A DNA stretch of 64,000 nt from Lachnospira sp900551945 (GCA_048380335.1 DBFCCI010000032.1:31365-95364), one strand, 5' to 3'; positions 17,593 to 27,373 are shown, counted from the first letter of the stretch. The notes: generated by a model from the letters alone, not told the origin. Translations and numbers: made by a program.

Positions 17593-18858
17593 TTAGTATG
17601 CTTTTTCTCCTTTTAGTAGTTTGTCAAGTAGGTCGGCTAGTGGCTCCATTGCGTTTTTTACTTCTTCAAATGTATTTGTCTGCGCTCCTGCTTCTATTAG
17701 CATTGACTTTCCTCTTTCATGTAGACAGTATCTATACGCATTTACATAAATTCTTCTAAAATAATCGGGATAATAGGCTTGACCTAAGAGATACATTTGA
17801 AGGCTCATTGCTAAGTTGTCATCTCTATAAGGGTTGTATAGATAACCTATATCTCCATTTCTTACACTATAACTTAACCCATTAAATAGCATAACCTTTG
17901 CCATCTGTTTTCCATCTATATTAGTTACTAGCCTTGTAGTTTCTGCTACACCATCTCTGTGAAGGTCGATTACAACGTCTATTGATGGGTTTTGATTTAA
18001 AATATTTGCAATTCCATTTTCTGCATATGTATAAGCTTTACTTCTGTCAAGCTTTCCGTCTACATAGTCATATACACTTGTATCGTGAATAACGTTATAA
18101 CCATACTTTTCAGTAAGTAGTTTGGTTAGATAATCCCCCACTCCAACTATTGTGGTTGACACATCGCCATCTATTGAATCGGCAAATGTTTCTTGAGAAT
18201 GTGTGTGAAATATTAAAATTTGTGGTGTATCGGCATTATGTGATATTGTCATATCTTTTTCAAGAAATTCTGCTGGTCTTAAAATCTGTGATGTAAGTGA
18301 AGTTATACTTGTTACCGTATAAAAATTATTATGTGTAAAATTATAATCCACAAGATTTTCCTTTGAAAAAACATTTCCTGTAATAACGTTTCTACTTATG
18401 GCTGACTTTACTTCTTCATCTTCACTTACATTAGAATTATTATTATCAAGTGTTGTAACTTCATTTTCTTTTGTACTTTGACTTTCTTGTACCGTATTTT
18501 GCATTGTAGTATTCTCGTTATTTTGTGTTGTATCTGCTGATGTATTATTGGGGCTATCCTGCGTAGCTATTTCGTTATTTTTGTCATCATATATTGTATT
18601 ACTTTCACTATTTTCATTAGCAAGTAAATATTCATTCATCGGATATATATCATTTAAAATAGCAGAAACTATACTAAAGTCACAATTATCTTCAACCTTT
18701 TCAAGATAAGAGTATGACGGAAGTGAGGTCTTTAATATTTCACTTTGTATTATTGTTGAAAATACTGTTAATATGTCCGATTTATTCAATAACATTACTG
18801 TTAAATACACAATTGATAATATAAAAATACTTATAATAAGCCTGTACTTGTTTTTCAA
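17593..18858 (-). CDS. spoIIP: Stage II sporulation protein P
   Basis: A peptidoglycan amidase/endopeptidase of the DMP complex that thins septal wall during engulfment of the forespore. The 421-residue protein has an N-terminal membrane anchor (about 6-28), a low-complexity Ser/Thr/Asn/Glu linker (about 85-155), and a C-terminal catalytic domain. That domain contains ILIFHTHSQETF and VVIDLHRDGV, both typical zinc-site motifs of SpoIIP. I chose the TTG at 18858 because AGGGG lies eight bases upstream; another TTG two codons earlier is too close. It follows gpr by about 90 bases on the same strand, the common gpr-spoIIP arrangement in clostridia. Confidence 0.93.
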   Translation of the reverse strand: MKNKYRLIISIFILSIVYLTVMLLNKSDILTVFSTIIQSEILKTSLPSYSYLEKVEDNCDFSIVSAILNDIYPMNEYLLANENSESNTIYDDKNNEIATQDSPNNTSADTTQNNENTTMQNTVQESQSTKENEVTTLDNNNSNVSEDEEVKSAISRNVITGNVFSKENLVDYNFTHNNFYTVTSITSLTSQILRPAEFLEKDMTISHNADTPQILIFHTHSQETFADSIDGDVSTTIVGVGDYLTKLLTEKYGYNVIHDTSVYDYVDGKLDRSKAYTYAENGIANILNQNPSIDVVIDLHRDGVAETTRLVTNIDGKQMAKVMLFNGLSYSVRNGDIGYLYNPYRDDNLAMSLQMYLLGQAYYPDYFRRIYVNAYRYCLHERGKSMLIEAGAQTNTFEEVKNAMEPLADLLDKLLKGEKAY

Positions 18859-18951
18859 CGGCAAATCCCCTCTTTATATTGATTTATACTCGCCAACGTA
18901 ACTTAACTATCTTATTTAATATATTCTATCAAATACTTATATATCACTTTT

Positions 18952-19923
18952 TTAACCAATTCCTGCAACTTGATTAATAGCATCAGAAAGTATATAACTT
19001 ATGATTTTTATATTTGCGTCAATATCTTTAGGTGTTACATACATTTCAGACATTTCTGGCGCAATTATTTCTTTGATTAGGCTATACTTTTCTGATGGTG
19101 TGTATTCGCTTAACACATCTGCTACACTTTCTAACTCTTTTACTTGCGCTAATAGGCTGATAAGATTTTCCATAGTGTCATTGACAATTGTAGGTGCGTC
19201 TATTACTGTTGGTACTCCAATCGCTAGAACTGGGACACCTATATTTTCCCTTGTAATTCCTACTCTATGATTTCCTACGCCTGAACCGGGATTAATCCCC
19301 CTATCTGATATCTGAATAGTAGTATTTAACCTTTTGCTATCTCTTGCCGCAAGTGCGTCTATTGCTATTACCACGTCTGGCATTGTTTCTTTTACTATTC
19401 CTTTTATAATCTGAGCCGTTTCCATGCCTGTCTGTGCCATAACACCAGGACTTAATGCTGCAAGTGTAACTGTATTATCTTTATAAATGTGATGATTAAC
19501 TGATAAATTTTCAACAACGAGCGGGCCTAGTGCGTCGGCTGTCACTTGTCTATTTCCAAGACCTACTATAAGAAGTGAGCACTTTGATGTATTGGGTATC
19601 ATGCCATCAAGGAGTTTTTTTATATAGATTTCCAGTATATCCGAAGCCTTTTTTGAATAATCTTCATCGCAATTGCTAAGTTCTTCCGCTTCTATTGTTA
19701 CATAAGTACCCATCGCTTTTCCTAGAATTTTTGCACCATGAGAATTAGTTATTTTTAGTGTTGTTATTTTTATATTGCTTTCTTTGTCTATATCATTGTC
19801 AACAATTACACCATTTAATTTTCCTTCACTTCCACTTACTTCTTCATTTACTTCAAGTGCAAGGTCGGTTCTTACTTCAAAATGTTCCTGCTTTATACAG
19901 TTTTTACTACCTTTTTTAAACAT
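18952..19923 (-). CDS. gpr: GPR germination protease
   Basis: A spore endopeptidase that degrades small acid-soluble DNA-binding proteins at germination. The 323 residues include the N-terminal processing segment FEVRTDLALE, then SLLIVGLGNRQVTADALGP and the IAIDALAARD motif, all characteristic of peptidase family A25. Made as a zymogen inside the forespore. The ATG follows AAGGAG. It is divergent from rpsT across about 300 bases, a synteny seen in many Firmicutes. I could not identify a convincing sigma-G promoter by eye. Confidence 0.96.
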   Translation of the reverse strand: MFKKGSKNCIKQEHFEVRTDLALEVNEEVSGSEGKLNGVIVDNDIDKESNIKITTLKITNSHGAKILGKAMGTYVTIEAEELSNCDEDYSKKASDILEIYIKKLLDGMIPNTSKCSLLIVGLGNRQVTADALGPLVVENLSVNHHIYKDNTVTLAALSPGVMAQTGMETAQIIKGIVKETMPDVVIAIDALAARDSKRLNTTIQISDRGINPGSGVGNHRVGITRENIGVPVLAIGVPTVIDAPTIVNDTMENLISLLAQVKELESVADVLSEYTPSEKYSLIKEIIAPEMSEMYVTPKDIDANIKIISYILSDAINQVAGIG

Positions 19924-20098
19924 GATACTCTCCTTAATCCGTTAAATGCCAAAACTTATAATCAATTTATATTTGTATTATTTGTAATCACATTTATTTT
20001 ATACAATTTGTAATTAATATACTTTCACTTTATTTTTGTTTTGTTTACATTGTATTTCAATTCATACAAAAATTTGTTAAGAAAAATGTCAAAACTTA

Positions 20099-20127
20099 TT
20101 GACATACACCAATTCATACTATAAAAT
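20099..20127 (+). promoter_or_regulatory. Sigma-A promoter of rpsT
   Basis: TTGACA at 20099-20104, a spacer of 17 bases and TAAAAT at 20122-20127. This is a near-consensus housekeeping promoter, placing transcription start near 20134 and giving a leader of about 90 bases. Confidence 0.8.
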
Positions 20128-20139
20128 ACAATAGTATGT

Positions 20140-20172
20140 TTACATTAGAACGTCCGTGTCCGGCTTTAATGC
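20140..20172 (+). promoter_or_regulatory. Leader hairpin of rpsT
   Basis: A stem with arms CATTA/TAATG and CCG/CGG around the GTCCGTGTCCGG region, in the transcribed leader about 55 bases before the start codon. It is the only GC-rich stretch in an otherwise AT-rich leader. Many ribosomal protein genes are autoregulated through such leaders, but I do not recognise a named S20 motif. Confidence 0.4.
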
Positions 20173-20225
20173 AAAACAGATAAAATGAATTATAATAATA
20201 AATAATATTTTTGGAGGTGTACGGA

Positions 20226-20489
20226 TTGGCTAACATTAAATCTGCTAAGAAAAGAGTATTAACAACAAAAACAAGAACAGAAAGAAATAAGGCTATCAAG
20301 TCTAGAGTAAAGACTTACATTAAGAAGGTTGACGCTGCTGTTGCTGCTGGTGATAAGGCTGCTGCACAGGAAGCTTTACCTGTAGCTATCGCTGAAATCT
20401 CTAAGGCTACTTCTAAGGGAATTTTCCACAAGAACACATCTGCTAGAAAGGTTTCTCGTTTAACAAAGGCTGTAAACACATTAGCTTAA
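20226..20489 (+). CDS. rpsT: 30S ribosomal protein S20
   Basis: An 87-residue basic protein that binds the 5' domain of 16S rRNA early in assembly. It begins MANIKSAKKRVLTT and ends ...RKVSRLTKAVNTLA, typical of S20 at its usual length. The start is a TTG at 20226, with GGAGG eight bases upstream. A TTG five codons earlier overlaps the ribosome site, so the longer frame is not used. A TTG start is a known feature of rpsT in several bacteria and probably limits or regulates translation. A strong promoter and a terminator bracket it as a single-gene transcript. Confidence 0.98.
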   Translation: MANIKSAKKRVLTTKTRTERNKAIKSRVKTYIKKVDAAVAAGDKAAAQEALPVAIAEISKATSKGIFHKNTSARKVSRLTKAVNTLA

Positions 20490-20511
20490 TTCTTTAATAA
20501 GACAAAATAAC

Positions 20512-20549
20512 AAAAACCGATGCTGTCACCCACTCGCATCGGTTTTTTT
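20512..20549. terminator. Bidirectional terminator, rpsT / holA
   Basis: AAAAACCGATGC and its inverse GCATCGGTTTTT flank a 12-base loop; seven T follow on the plus strand, and five A precede it for the minus strand. It separates the convergent rpsT and holA genes. Confidence 0.92.
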
Positions 20550-20564
20550 GTTTATTTATTTTTC

Positions 20565-21545
20565 TTATCTTTTTTTGCTGTATTTTATAATAATAAGCTC
20601 TACTGCCATCTTATCTTCTAATTTACCATTCTTTACTCGTTCTTCAACGTCAACGCAATCATTTAACGCTTGTTTAATCTCATCAATTGAAAAATACTTC
20701 GCCTGAGTAACATATTTTCCTACAATAAACGGTGCTACTCCCATCTTTGAAGCTATTTGCGCATTTCCCATTCCATCTGCTAATTCTTCTTTAACTTGTA
20801 ATATTCCATTGAATTGCTTTACGATTAAATAAAGTATTCTCATCGGTGGTTCTTTTAATGTAAGTAAATCATAATACAACTCAAGGGCTTGATGTTGTCT
20901 TTTCATTGCAATAGCTGTTATCATGTCAAATACTCTGCTTACTGTCTGTGTTGTGCATATAGCTTCAACATCTTGTTGTGTTATTTCTGATTTATCAAGG
21001 CAGTAGCTTATAAGCTTATCTAACTCGCTTCTTATATTATCCATAGAAGCACCCGTCTTTGAAAGTAAAAGCTCGATTGCTTGTCTGTCAATTGTCTTTT
21101 CTTCTTTCTTTAAAATGCCCGCTATCCATTTGATAAGTACAGAAGTTGGTTGTTGCTTCATTTCACATATATAGCCATTAGAATTGACAGCCTTATAAAC
21201 TTTATTTCGCTTATCCACTTCACTTTCTATAAATACAATAATAAGATAATCTGGAGTATTTTTTAAATAATCTGCCATTTCATCATTGGCACTTTTAAAA
21301 AATGAGCTATTTTCTATAATTATTAACCTTTTGTCTGCAAAGAAGGGTAATGTATCACCCATTTGTATAATGTCTTTTGCTGTACATTCTTTGCCTTCAA
21401 AATACGAATAATTCATAGTATCTTCGCCAATTATCGCATTTTTAAGCTTATCTTTATACTGCTTTTTTAAATAATCTTCTTCACCATATATTAAGTACAC
21501 ACTTGAGTACTCACCACTTTTTATATGTTCATTTATAACTTTCAT
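20565..21545 (-). CDS. holA: DNA polymerase III delta subunit
   Basis: The clamp-loader subunit that opens the beta clamp. The 326 residues match HolA: N-terminal 'SVYLIYGEEDYLKKQ', a 'LPFFADKRLIIIENSSFF' segment, and the C-terminal collar helices with 'PPMRILYLIVKQFNGIL'. It lacks a functional Walker A, as usual for delta. ATG start after AGGAG. It is the last gene of the comEA-to-holA run, as often seen with comEC in Firmicutes. A 108-base gap with 15-bp tandem repeats separates it from comEC. Confidence 0.93.
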   Translation of the reverse strand: MKVINEHIKSGEYSSVYLIYGEEDYLKKQYKDKLKNAIIGEDTMNYSYFEGKECTAKDIIQMGDTLPFFADKRLIIIENSSFFKSANDEMADYLKNTPDYLIIVFIESEVDKRNKVYKAVNSNGYICEMKQQPTSVLIKWIAGILKKEEKTIDRQAIELLLSKTGASMDNIRSELDKLISYCLDKSEITQQDVEAICTTQTVSRVFDMITAIAMKRQHQALELYYDLLTLKEPPMRILYLIVKQFNGILQVKEELADGMGNAQIASKMGVAPFIVGKYVTQAKYFSIDEIKQALNDCVDVEERVKNGKLEDKMAVELIIIKYSKKR

Positions 21546-21584
21546 AACTACTCCTATTTATGCCTAATTTACTTTAAATTATAT

Positions 21585-21644
21585 ATGTCAAATTTATTTA
21601 TGTCAAAATTATTTATGCCAAAATTAGTTATGTAAAATTTTGGC
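21585..21644. repeat. Four tandem 15-bp repeats between comEC and holA
   Basis: ATG-starting 15-mers begin at exactly 21585, 21600, 21615 and 21630, with a consensus near ATGTCAAAATTATTT. The last two can also pair as an 11-bp hairpin (ATGCCAAAATT and its inverse). No run of U follows on the minus strand, so this is not a clear terminator. Confidence 0.7.
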
Positions 21645-21653
21645 ATATAAAAA

Positions 21654-24140
21654 TTAGTTATACAAAAATCCTTTCACTTGAAATGAGTTGCCATCTGAGC
21701 ATATTTTTATCTGTCCTTCTTGTTGTGTTATTTTTGTCTGTATATTAAAGGCTTTAAATCTTTCTATAATTTTTTGTGATGGGTGATGATATCTGTTATT
21801 TATTCCACAAGAAATAATTGCAACTTTTGGCTTTATTATATTTAAAAATTCTTCATTACTTGAAGTAGATGAACCATGATGAGCTGTCTTTAGCACTGAG
21901 ATTTCACTTAAAGCCTGATTATTAATTATGTATTTTTCGGCAGCTTCTTGTATATCTCCTGTCATTAATGTCTTAAATTTATTATAAGTAACCATATATA
22001 CGGCTGAATAGTCATTTGCACAGGAATAATCATACTGTGGTGTTGGGTGTATACACTCAATTATTGTATCTTTATTATTAGCTTTTAGTTTATTTATATC
22101 GTTAATTTCTTTAACTATATTTCCATTAAAAATAATATCTCCTGCGCTTATATATTCTACATCAATTCCTTGTTTAGTGGCTTTTTTTACAATCTCACAA
22201 TAAGCTTTATCGGAAAGTTTAGCTTTAATGTCTGGCAACACTATTTTCTTTATAGAAAATGTATCGCAAGTCATATCTATTAATTCTACTATTGCATTGA
22301 TATGGTCTGCGTCAGAATGACTTATCATTATACAATCAAGTGTTGTTATTTTTCTCGACTTTAAAAATGGCATTATTCTATATTTTCCAACTTCATTTAT
22401 ATCAGTACTTCCACCGTCAAATAAATAAGTTTTATTATTTTCAGTCTGCATAAATATACAATCTCCTTGACCTACATCAAGCATATCTATTTCAAAATTA
22501 GCTTTTTGCCTACTAATAAGTATTGCAAATCCTACAACTAACATAGCACATAAAAATTTATACTGAAACAGATATGAAAACCTATCTTTTATTATACTAA
22601 ATTCTTTATTAATATCATCATTTTGTTGTATATACTTGATTGCATTTACTATTATTATAAAAATAATAGTAATCACATAATAGATTATTATATTTTTTAT
22701 TTCTGGTTTTCCTGTTACAATTAATGAATGTGGTAACTTTTGCATATATGTACACAGTATATCATAAATTTTTAATATATAATGTGATATGCCTATAATA
22801 AATGTTGCCACATTAAGGCTTACCATACCTACAAGCCCTGCCACAACTGCACATATCATAAGCAAGGACATAAAAGGTACAACTATAAGATTTAAAATTA
22901 TACTATATGGGGGAAATTCAAAGTAATTGAACATTACAATAGGAATTGTTACAATATTAACAGATATACTTATTAATAGTGCATCTACGACTATACATAC
23001 TTTTTTAGATATATATATTATTAAAATATTAACGTCATTATCTAATTTTTGATTTTTAATCATATTATTTAAAATATATTTTAATGACGGATATACAACG
23101 GCAATTCCTAAAACTGCGCCAAAGGAAAGCTGAAATGCTGAATTTGATATTACATAAGGATTGTCATATATCAATATTATAGCTGATACGGAAAGTGATG
23201 TAATTATATCATAAGCTCTACCGAATACCTGCGCCCCTAACGATATAATAAGCATTATTACAGCTCTTGTCGTTGAAATAGCATTACCTGTCATAATACC
23301 ATAACAGACAATAATAAATCCTGCTACTAGTGATGACGTTATAAAGGATTGTCTTAATTTTCTTAAAATACTATATATTGTCATACCAATAAGACTTATA
23401 TGCAGACCACTTATAGCTAAAAGATGTGAAATTCCATTTTTTTGATACATTTCTTTAATGTCTGTGCCAAGAATACTTTTATCACCTAACACCATTGATA
23501 TAAATACGCCTGCGTCATCACTATCTGCTATACTTGTATACACGGCTCTTTCTCTTGCCTTTATAGTATCAAGCTTTTTCATCAATTCGCTTCTTGTATT
23601 TTTAATAACTTCTATGCTCTTAACACTTACTTTATAATCAATACCTATCGACCTGTAATAAGTTAAACTGTCAAAGTTGCCTTCATTTCTTGCACTATCA
23701 AATGTTTTAATTACTCCTATAACATTAACAACATCACCCTTTTTTATTGAATTATCGCTTGTATTTGCAAGCACTGTGATATTTTTTATAGTATTAGCTG
23801 TGTCATTTGATGTATTTATTGTAATATATGCTTCTTTAATGAGAAGCTGTGTATATGTTTCTTTATTATTTATATCTGAAACAACACCTTTTAATTTACA
23901 TTCAATTCCATTGTTACTATCTATGTATGAATTAATAGTGGGAATTTTTTTATATGATATTCCATAAAGATATGTGACAAACATTACTATCACAATAAAG
24001 ATACCGCTTATCATGCGGTTTAAATATAATTGCTTTTTTAGATATAACACTGACATTAAAGCAACAAGGCTTATAATTGCCAGTGCTATAATTATAACTC
24101 CATATACTGCCGATGTACATATCATAGCAAATATACACAC
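21654..24140 (-). CDS. comEC: ComEC/Rec2 DNA-uptake channel
   Basis: A polytopic membrane protein that passes single-stranded DNA into the cytoplasm during transformation. The 828 residues show an N-terminal DUF4131/OB-like region, a central Competence domain with about ten membrane segments (GISHLLAISGLHISLIG near 240), and a C-terminal metallo-beta-lactamase-like domain (HSDADH from His608, HHGS). It is full length. The conventional start is the GTG at 24140, which has no ribosome site. An excellent AAAGGTGG instead precedes an in-frame ATA at 24170, which would give the N-terminus (M)KRPFAYTAVV typical of ComEC. The true start may therefore be that AUA codon. Confidence 0.92.
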   Translation of the reverse strand: MCIFAMICTSAVYGVIIIALAIISLVALMSVLYLKKQLYLNRMISGIFIVIVMFVTYLYGISYKKIPTINSYIDSNNGIECKLKGVVSDINNKETYTQLLIKEAYITINTSNDTANTIKNITVLANTSDNSIKKGDVVNVIGVIKTFDSARNEGNFDSLTYYRSIGIDYKVSVKSIEVIKNTRSELMKKLDTIKARERAVYTSIADSDDAGVFISMVLGDKSILGTDIKEMYQKNGISHLLAISGLHISLIGMTIYSILRKLRQSFITSSLVAGFIIVCYGIMTGNAISTTRAVIMLIISLGAQVFGRAYDIITSLSVSAIILIYDNPYVISNSAFQLSFGAVLGIAVVYPSLKYILNNMIKNQKLDNDVNILIIYISKKVCIVVDALLISISVNIVTIPIVMFNYFEFPPYSIILNLIVVPFMSLLMICAVVAGLVGMVSLNVATFIIGISHYILKIYDILCTYMQKLPHSLIVTGKPEIKNIIIYYVITIIFIIIVNAIKYIQQNDDINKEFSIIKDRFSYLFQYKFLCAMLVVGFAILISRQKANFEIDMLDVGQGDCIFMQTENNKTYLFDGGSTDINEVGKYRIMPFLKSRKITTLDCIMISHSDADHINAIVELIDMTCDTFSIKKIVLPDIKAKLSDKAYCEIVKKATKQGIDVEYISAGDIIFNGNIVKEINDINKLKANNKDTIIECIHPTPQYDYSCANDYSAVYMVTYNKFKTLMTGDIQEAAEKYIINNQALSEISVLKTAHHGSSTSSNEEFLNIIKPKVAIISCGINNRYHHPSQKIIERFKAFNIQTKITQQEGQIKICSDGNSFQVKGFLYN

Positions 24141-24194
24141 AACGGCAGTATATGCAAATGGTCTTTTTATACAATCTCCACCTTTCTTAATATA

Positions 24195-25121
24195 TTATTT
24201 AGCTTCTATTAATGACTCATTGAAAACATATTCATTTTCAAGGTTTATATTTTCACGAAAGGTCTTAGAACTATTTCCATTTATTAATATTTTTACGGAG
24301 TCAATATTATCAAGCCCACATAATGAATTAACTATTGAATACAATGACACTTCACCTGATACATTTACCATTTCCGTTAAAAATACTGAGCTTAAATTAA
24401 CATAACATACGCCATTACTTGTAGATACACCTAATAACTTAAGGTCTTTTGGTACTGTTGAAAATTCATTTACATTGTCAGCACCATTAATTAGCTTTTC
24501 AAGAACAACTTTTTCTAATGAAACATTCTTACTATAAGCTACTTGCTCTGTTTTTTCAATTAACTTATCTCCCAACTTATTAGCATAATATATCTTTATA
24601 TTTTTCCATTCAACACTCTCAAATATCTCATTACTGTCATAAACAAAATCGTCTTTGCCCATAAGCCCTATAATTGTACCGTCATCGTACGTTGCGTCTT
24701 TTCCATCTACAAAAAACTTAACATACTGAATATCAGGTATCTGTATCATAGTGTTGACCATTGCTGCTCTTAACAGTATTTCTCTTGCATTATTAATTTC
24801 ATTGTATTCTTTTGAAAAATATATATTAACTACACTCCCATTAATATTACAATCTGTAATCTGAATATTTTCTGGTTTAATAACATTGTAGTCATCCTGT
24901 TTTTGTGCTTCATTCATTTTTTCAATAAACATATTAGCCATATCTTCTTTTGATAAGCTTTCATCTATATCTATATATTCTTCAACTAGTTGATTTTGTG
25001 CATCATTCATGTAATATACAACATATCCACTTTTCTTTTCTGTGCCACAGCCAATAAGCATTAATGGAAGCATACACAAAAATACGAATACAGCAACTCT
25101 CTCTATTTTTTTAACAATCAT
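24195..25121 (-). CDS. GerMN-domain lipoprotein
   Basis: A 308-residue exported lipoprotein with signal peptide and lipobox LMLIGC (Cys25). It carries two GerMN (sporulation/germination) domains, roughly 70-165 and 190-300, recognisable by 'VVNIYFSKEYN', 'YVKFFVDGK', 'VCYVNLSSVF' and 'VKILINGNSS'. GerM-like proteins act in spore cortex or outer-membrane/wall assembly. The double-domain lipoprotein form beside a two-component system is typical of clostridia. It lies 27 bases downstream of the histidine kinase gene and is probably co-translated. The exact role is unproven. Confidence 0.85.
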   Translation of the reverse strand: MIVKKIERVAVFVFLCMLPLMLIGCGTEKKSGYVVYYMNDAQNQLVEEYIDIDESLSKEDMANMFIEKMNEAQKQDDYNVIKPENIQITDCNINGSVVNIYFSKEYNEINNAREILLRAAMVNTMIQIPDIQYVKFFVDGKDATYDDGTIIGLMGKDDFVYDSNEIFESVEWKNIKIYYANKLGDKLIEKTEQVAYSKNVSLEKVVLEKLINGADNVNEFSTVPKDLKLLGVSTSNGVCYVNLSSVFLTEMVNVSGEVSLYSIVNSLCGLDNIDSVKILINGNSSKTFRENINLENEYVFNESLIEAK

Positions 25122-25148
25122 ATATCCTCACTTCTGTCTAATGTAAGT

Positions 25149-26639
25149 CTATTCTTTATTTTCAACATAGTTCAATGGTATTCTCATAGTAAATGTAGTT
25201 CCACTACCTTCTTCACTATGTAGCTTTATAGTCCCGTGGTGCATAAGAATAATCTTTTTAACAATTGATAACCCAAGACCTGTTCCGCCAGTCTGTCTTG
25301 AACGTGCTTTATCAACTCTGTAAAATCTCTCAAATACCATGTCTTGACTTTCTTGTGGAATACCTATTCCAGAATCTTCTACTCTTATATAAAAATATTG
25401 ATAATCTGCATTAAGTGAAACATGAACCCAACCATCAATATTATTGTATTTTATTGCATTATCGACAAGATTAGATATAACTTGTGAAAACTTTACTTCA
25501 TCAATCTCTGCAACTACTGGTCTAAAGCTTTCAAATAGTATCTCTATATTTTTCTTTTCAGCAATCGGCTTAAGCCTTGTAAGCACCATTTCTAACAATT
25601 CATTGACATTAACTGAAGTTATATTAAGTGTAGATACTGCCTTATCCATTCTTACAATTGAAAGTAAGTCTTCAATAATTTTACTTTCTCTGTCAATTTC
25701 TTTTGTTATATCCTGCATAAATTCTTTATACAATTCAATAGGTACATCATCCTGCATATTAAGTGAATCTGCAAGTACTTTTATTGATGTTATAGGTGTT
25801 CTTAATTCATGTGATACATTTGAAACAAATTCCTGCCTGCTCTCGTCTTGCGCGGAAGCTTTGTCCATTATTACATTAAAACACTCTGCAAAATCTTTAA
25901 GTTCCGTGCTTCCTGATGGCTCTATACGTTTTTCAATGTGACCATTAGCAATATCTGCAACTACTGCAAATGCTTTTTTAAATGACCTGCCAAATATTTT
26001 TGCAATAATATATGCAAATGTGAATATTAAAGCTACTATTCCTATCACTACTATATTAATCTTTGCATATATTTCATCTTTAAAGGATACTGCTTCTGAA
26101 ATATCCGTATCTACAATTACTACTCCTATAATACTACCATTAATAGTAATTGGGGATACTGCTTCTATTGTTCCGTTATTTCTATTTGTTTCAGAGTAGC
26201 TTTTTCTATTGTTAAATGTACTAATAACACTCGAATTGATTACATTCTTTCCAGTTTCTATCGAATACGAATCCATTTCTATTATAAATTCTGTATTAAC
26301 AATTCTTATTCTTAAAGAATTAATATTTGAAAACTTAACCATCTGTTCATATACACCTGCTGCCTTAGCCTCCGCAAGAGTATTATAGCCGTTAAATTCT
26401 CCTGCTATCGCTGCCGCTTTTGTCTGAACTGTGGCAACTTCATTGCTTATAAACTCTTGCTGATAGAAATAATCTATCATCCATCTCATTCCAAACATAG
26501 GTATAATTGAAAACATCATCAAAACAATAAACAGCCATAAGTGTATACTTTTGATACTTCTATGAATACTGTTTAAAATTTCTTTCATTGATTTTTTTTG
26601 TTTATGAGTCTTAATATTATCCTTTTTTTTACCTAACAA
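25149..26639 (-). CDS. Membrane sensor histidine kinase
   Basis: A 496-residue sensor. Membrane helices (about 34-53 and 193-214) flank an extracytoplasmic dCache/CHASE-like sensor (about 60-190), followed by HAMP, HisKA with His277 in SNVSHELRTPITSIK, and HATPase with DNAIKYN, GIGIP and GTGLGLS motifs. The architecture resembles WalK/ResE-type kinases. It autophosphorylates and passes phosphate to the response regulator encoded 22 bases upstream. TTG start with an AGGG site. The signal is unknown, but the operon joins it to competence-type and germination-type genes. Confidence 0.9.
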   Translation of the reverse strand: MLGKKKDNIKTHKQKKSMKEILNSIHRSIKSIHLWLFIVLMMFSIIPMFGMRWMIDYFYQQEFISNEVATVQTKAAAIAGEFNGYNTLAEAKAAGVYEQMVKFSNINSLRIRIVNTEFIIEMDSYSIETGKNVINSSVISTFNNRKSYSETNRNNGTIEAVSPITINGSIIGVVIVDTDISEAVSFKDEIYAKINIVVIGIVALIFTFAYIIAKIFGRSFKKAFAVVADIANGHIEKRIEPSGSTELKDFAECFNVIMDKASAQDESRQEFVSNVSHELRTPITSIKVLADSLNMQDDVPIELYKEFMQDITKEIDRESKIIEDLLSIVRMDKAVSTLNITSVNVNELLEMVLTRLKPIAEKKNIEILFESFRPVVAEIDEVKFSQVISNLVDNAIKYNNIDGWVHVSLNADYQYFYIRVEDSGIGIPQESQDMVFERFYRVDKARSRQTGGTGLGLSIVKKIILMHHGTIKLHSEEGSGTTFTMRIPLNYVENKE

Positions 26640-26661
26640 ATCACTACCCTGCTTCCTTTAA

Positions 26662-27351
26662 CTAATGCTGGAAATAGTACCCAACGCCCCACCTTGTATG
26701 AACATATTTAGGGTCACTTGGATTTTCTTCTATCTTTTCTCTTAATCTTCTTACATGAACATCTACTGTTCTTGCATCTCCCGGATAATCATATCCCCAA
26801 ACTGTGTTAAGGAGATTTTCTCTACTGTATACTTTTCCCGGATTAAGTGCTAAAAGTTCAACAAGGTCAAACTCTTTTGCTGTTAAGTATACATCTTTTC
26901 CTGCAATGCTAAGACTTCTGCTGTCTATATCAATACACATATCTCCAGCATTTATAATATTTTTCTTCTGCTTTTGTGTGTTTTTTTGAGAATTACGTCT
27001 TAATATTGCTTTAATTCTGGCTTTTACTTCAAGTATATTAAAAGGCTTAGTTATATAGTCATCAGCTCCATATTCAAGACCTAATATTTTATCCATATCA
27101 TCACCTTTTGCTGTAAGCATAATTATAGGCACGTTAGAAAATTCTCTTATACGTTGACACACTTCCATTCCGTCCATCTTTGGAAGCATAATATCAAGAA
27201 GTATTATATCATATTCGTTATTTTTAGCACTTTCAAGAGCTTCTTCACCATCGAAAGCGCTATCTACTTCCATTCCATCTTGCTCAAGACTGAACTTTAA
27301 TCCTTTAACTATTAACTTTTCATCATCTACCACTAATACCTTGTTAGCCAT
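26662..27351 (-). CDS. OmpR-family response regulator
   Basis: A 229-residue DNA-binding regulator. The receiver domain (1-118) has the acidic pocket (DDE at 9-11), phospho-acceptor Asp53 in LLDIMLP, a 'LTAK' Thr and Lys in TKPF. The winged-helix effector (about 130-229) ends VDVHVRRLREKIE...HTRWGVGYYFQH. It is closest in style to WalR/PhoP-type regulators. It is the partner of the adjacent kinase. Target promoters cannot be inferred from the sequence alone. Confidence 0.93.
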   Translation of the reverse strand: MANKVLVVDDEKLIVKGLKFSLEQDGMEVDSAFDGEEALESAKNNEYDIILLDIMLPKMDGMEVCQRIREFSNVPIIMLTAKGDDMDKILGLEYGADDYITKPFNILEVKARIKAILRRNSQKNTQKQKKNIINAGDMCIDIDSRSLSIAGKDVYLTAKEFDLVELLALNPGKVYSRENLLNTVWGYDYPGDARTVDVHVRRLREKIEENPSDPKYVHTRWGVGYYFQH

Positions 27352-27373
27352 TTTCTTTTCCTTTCATCTAAGG

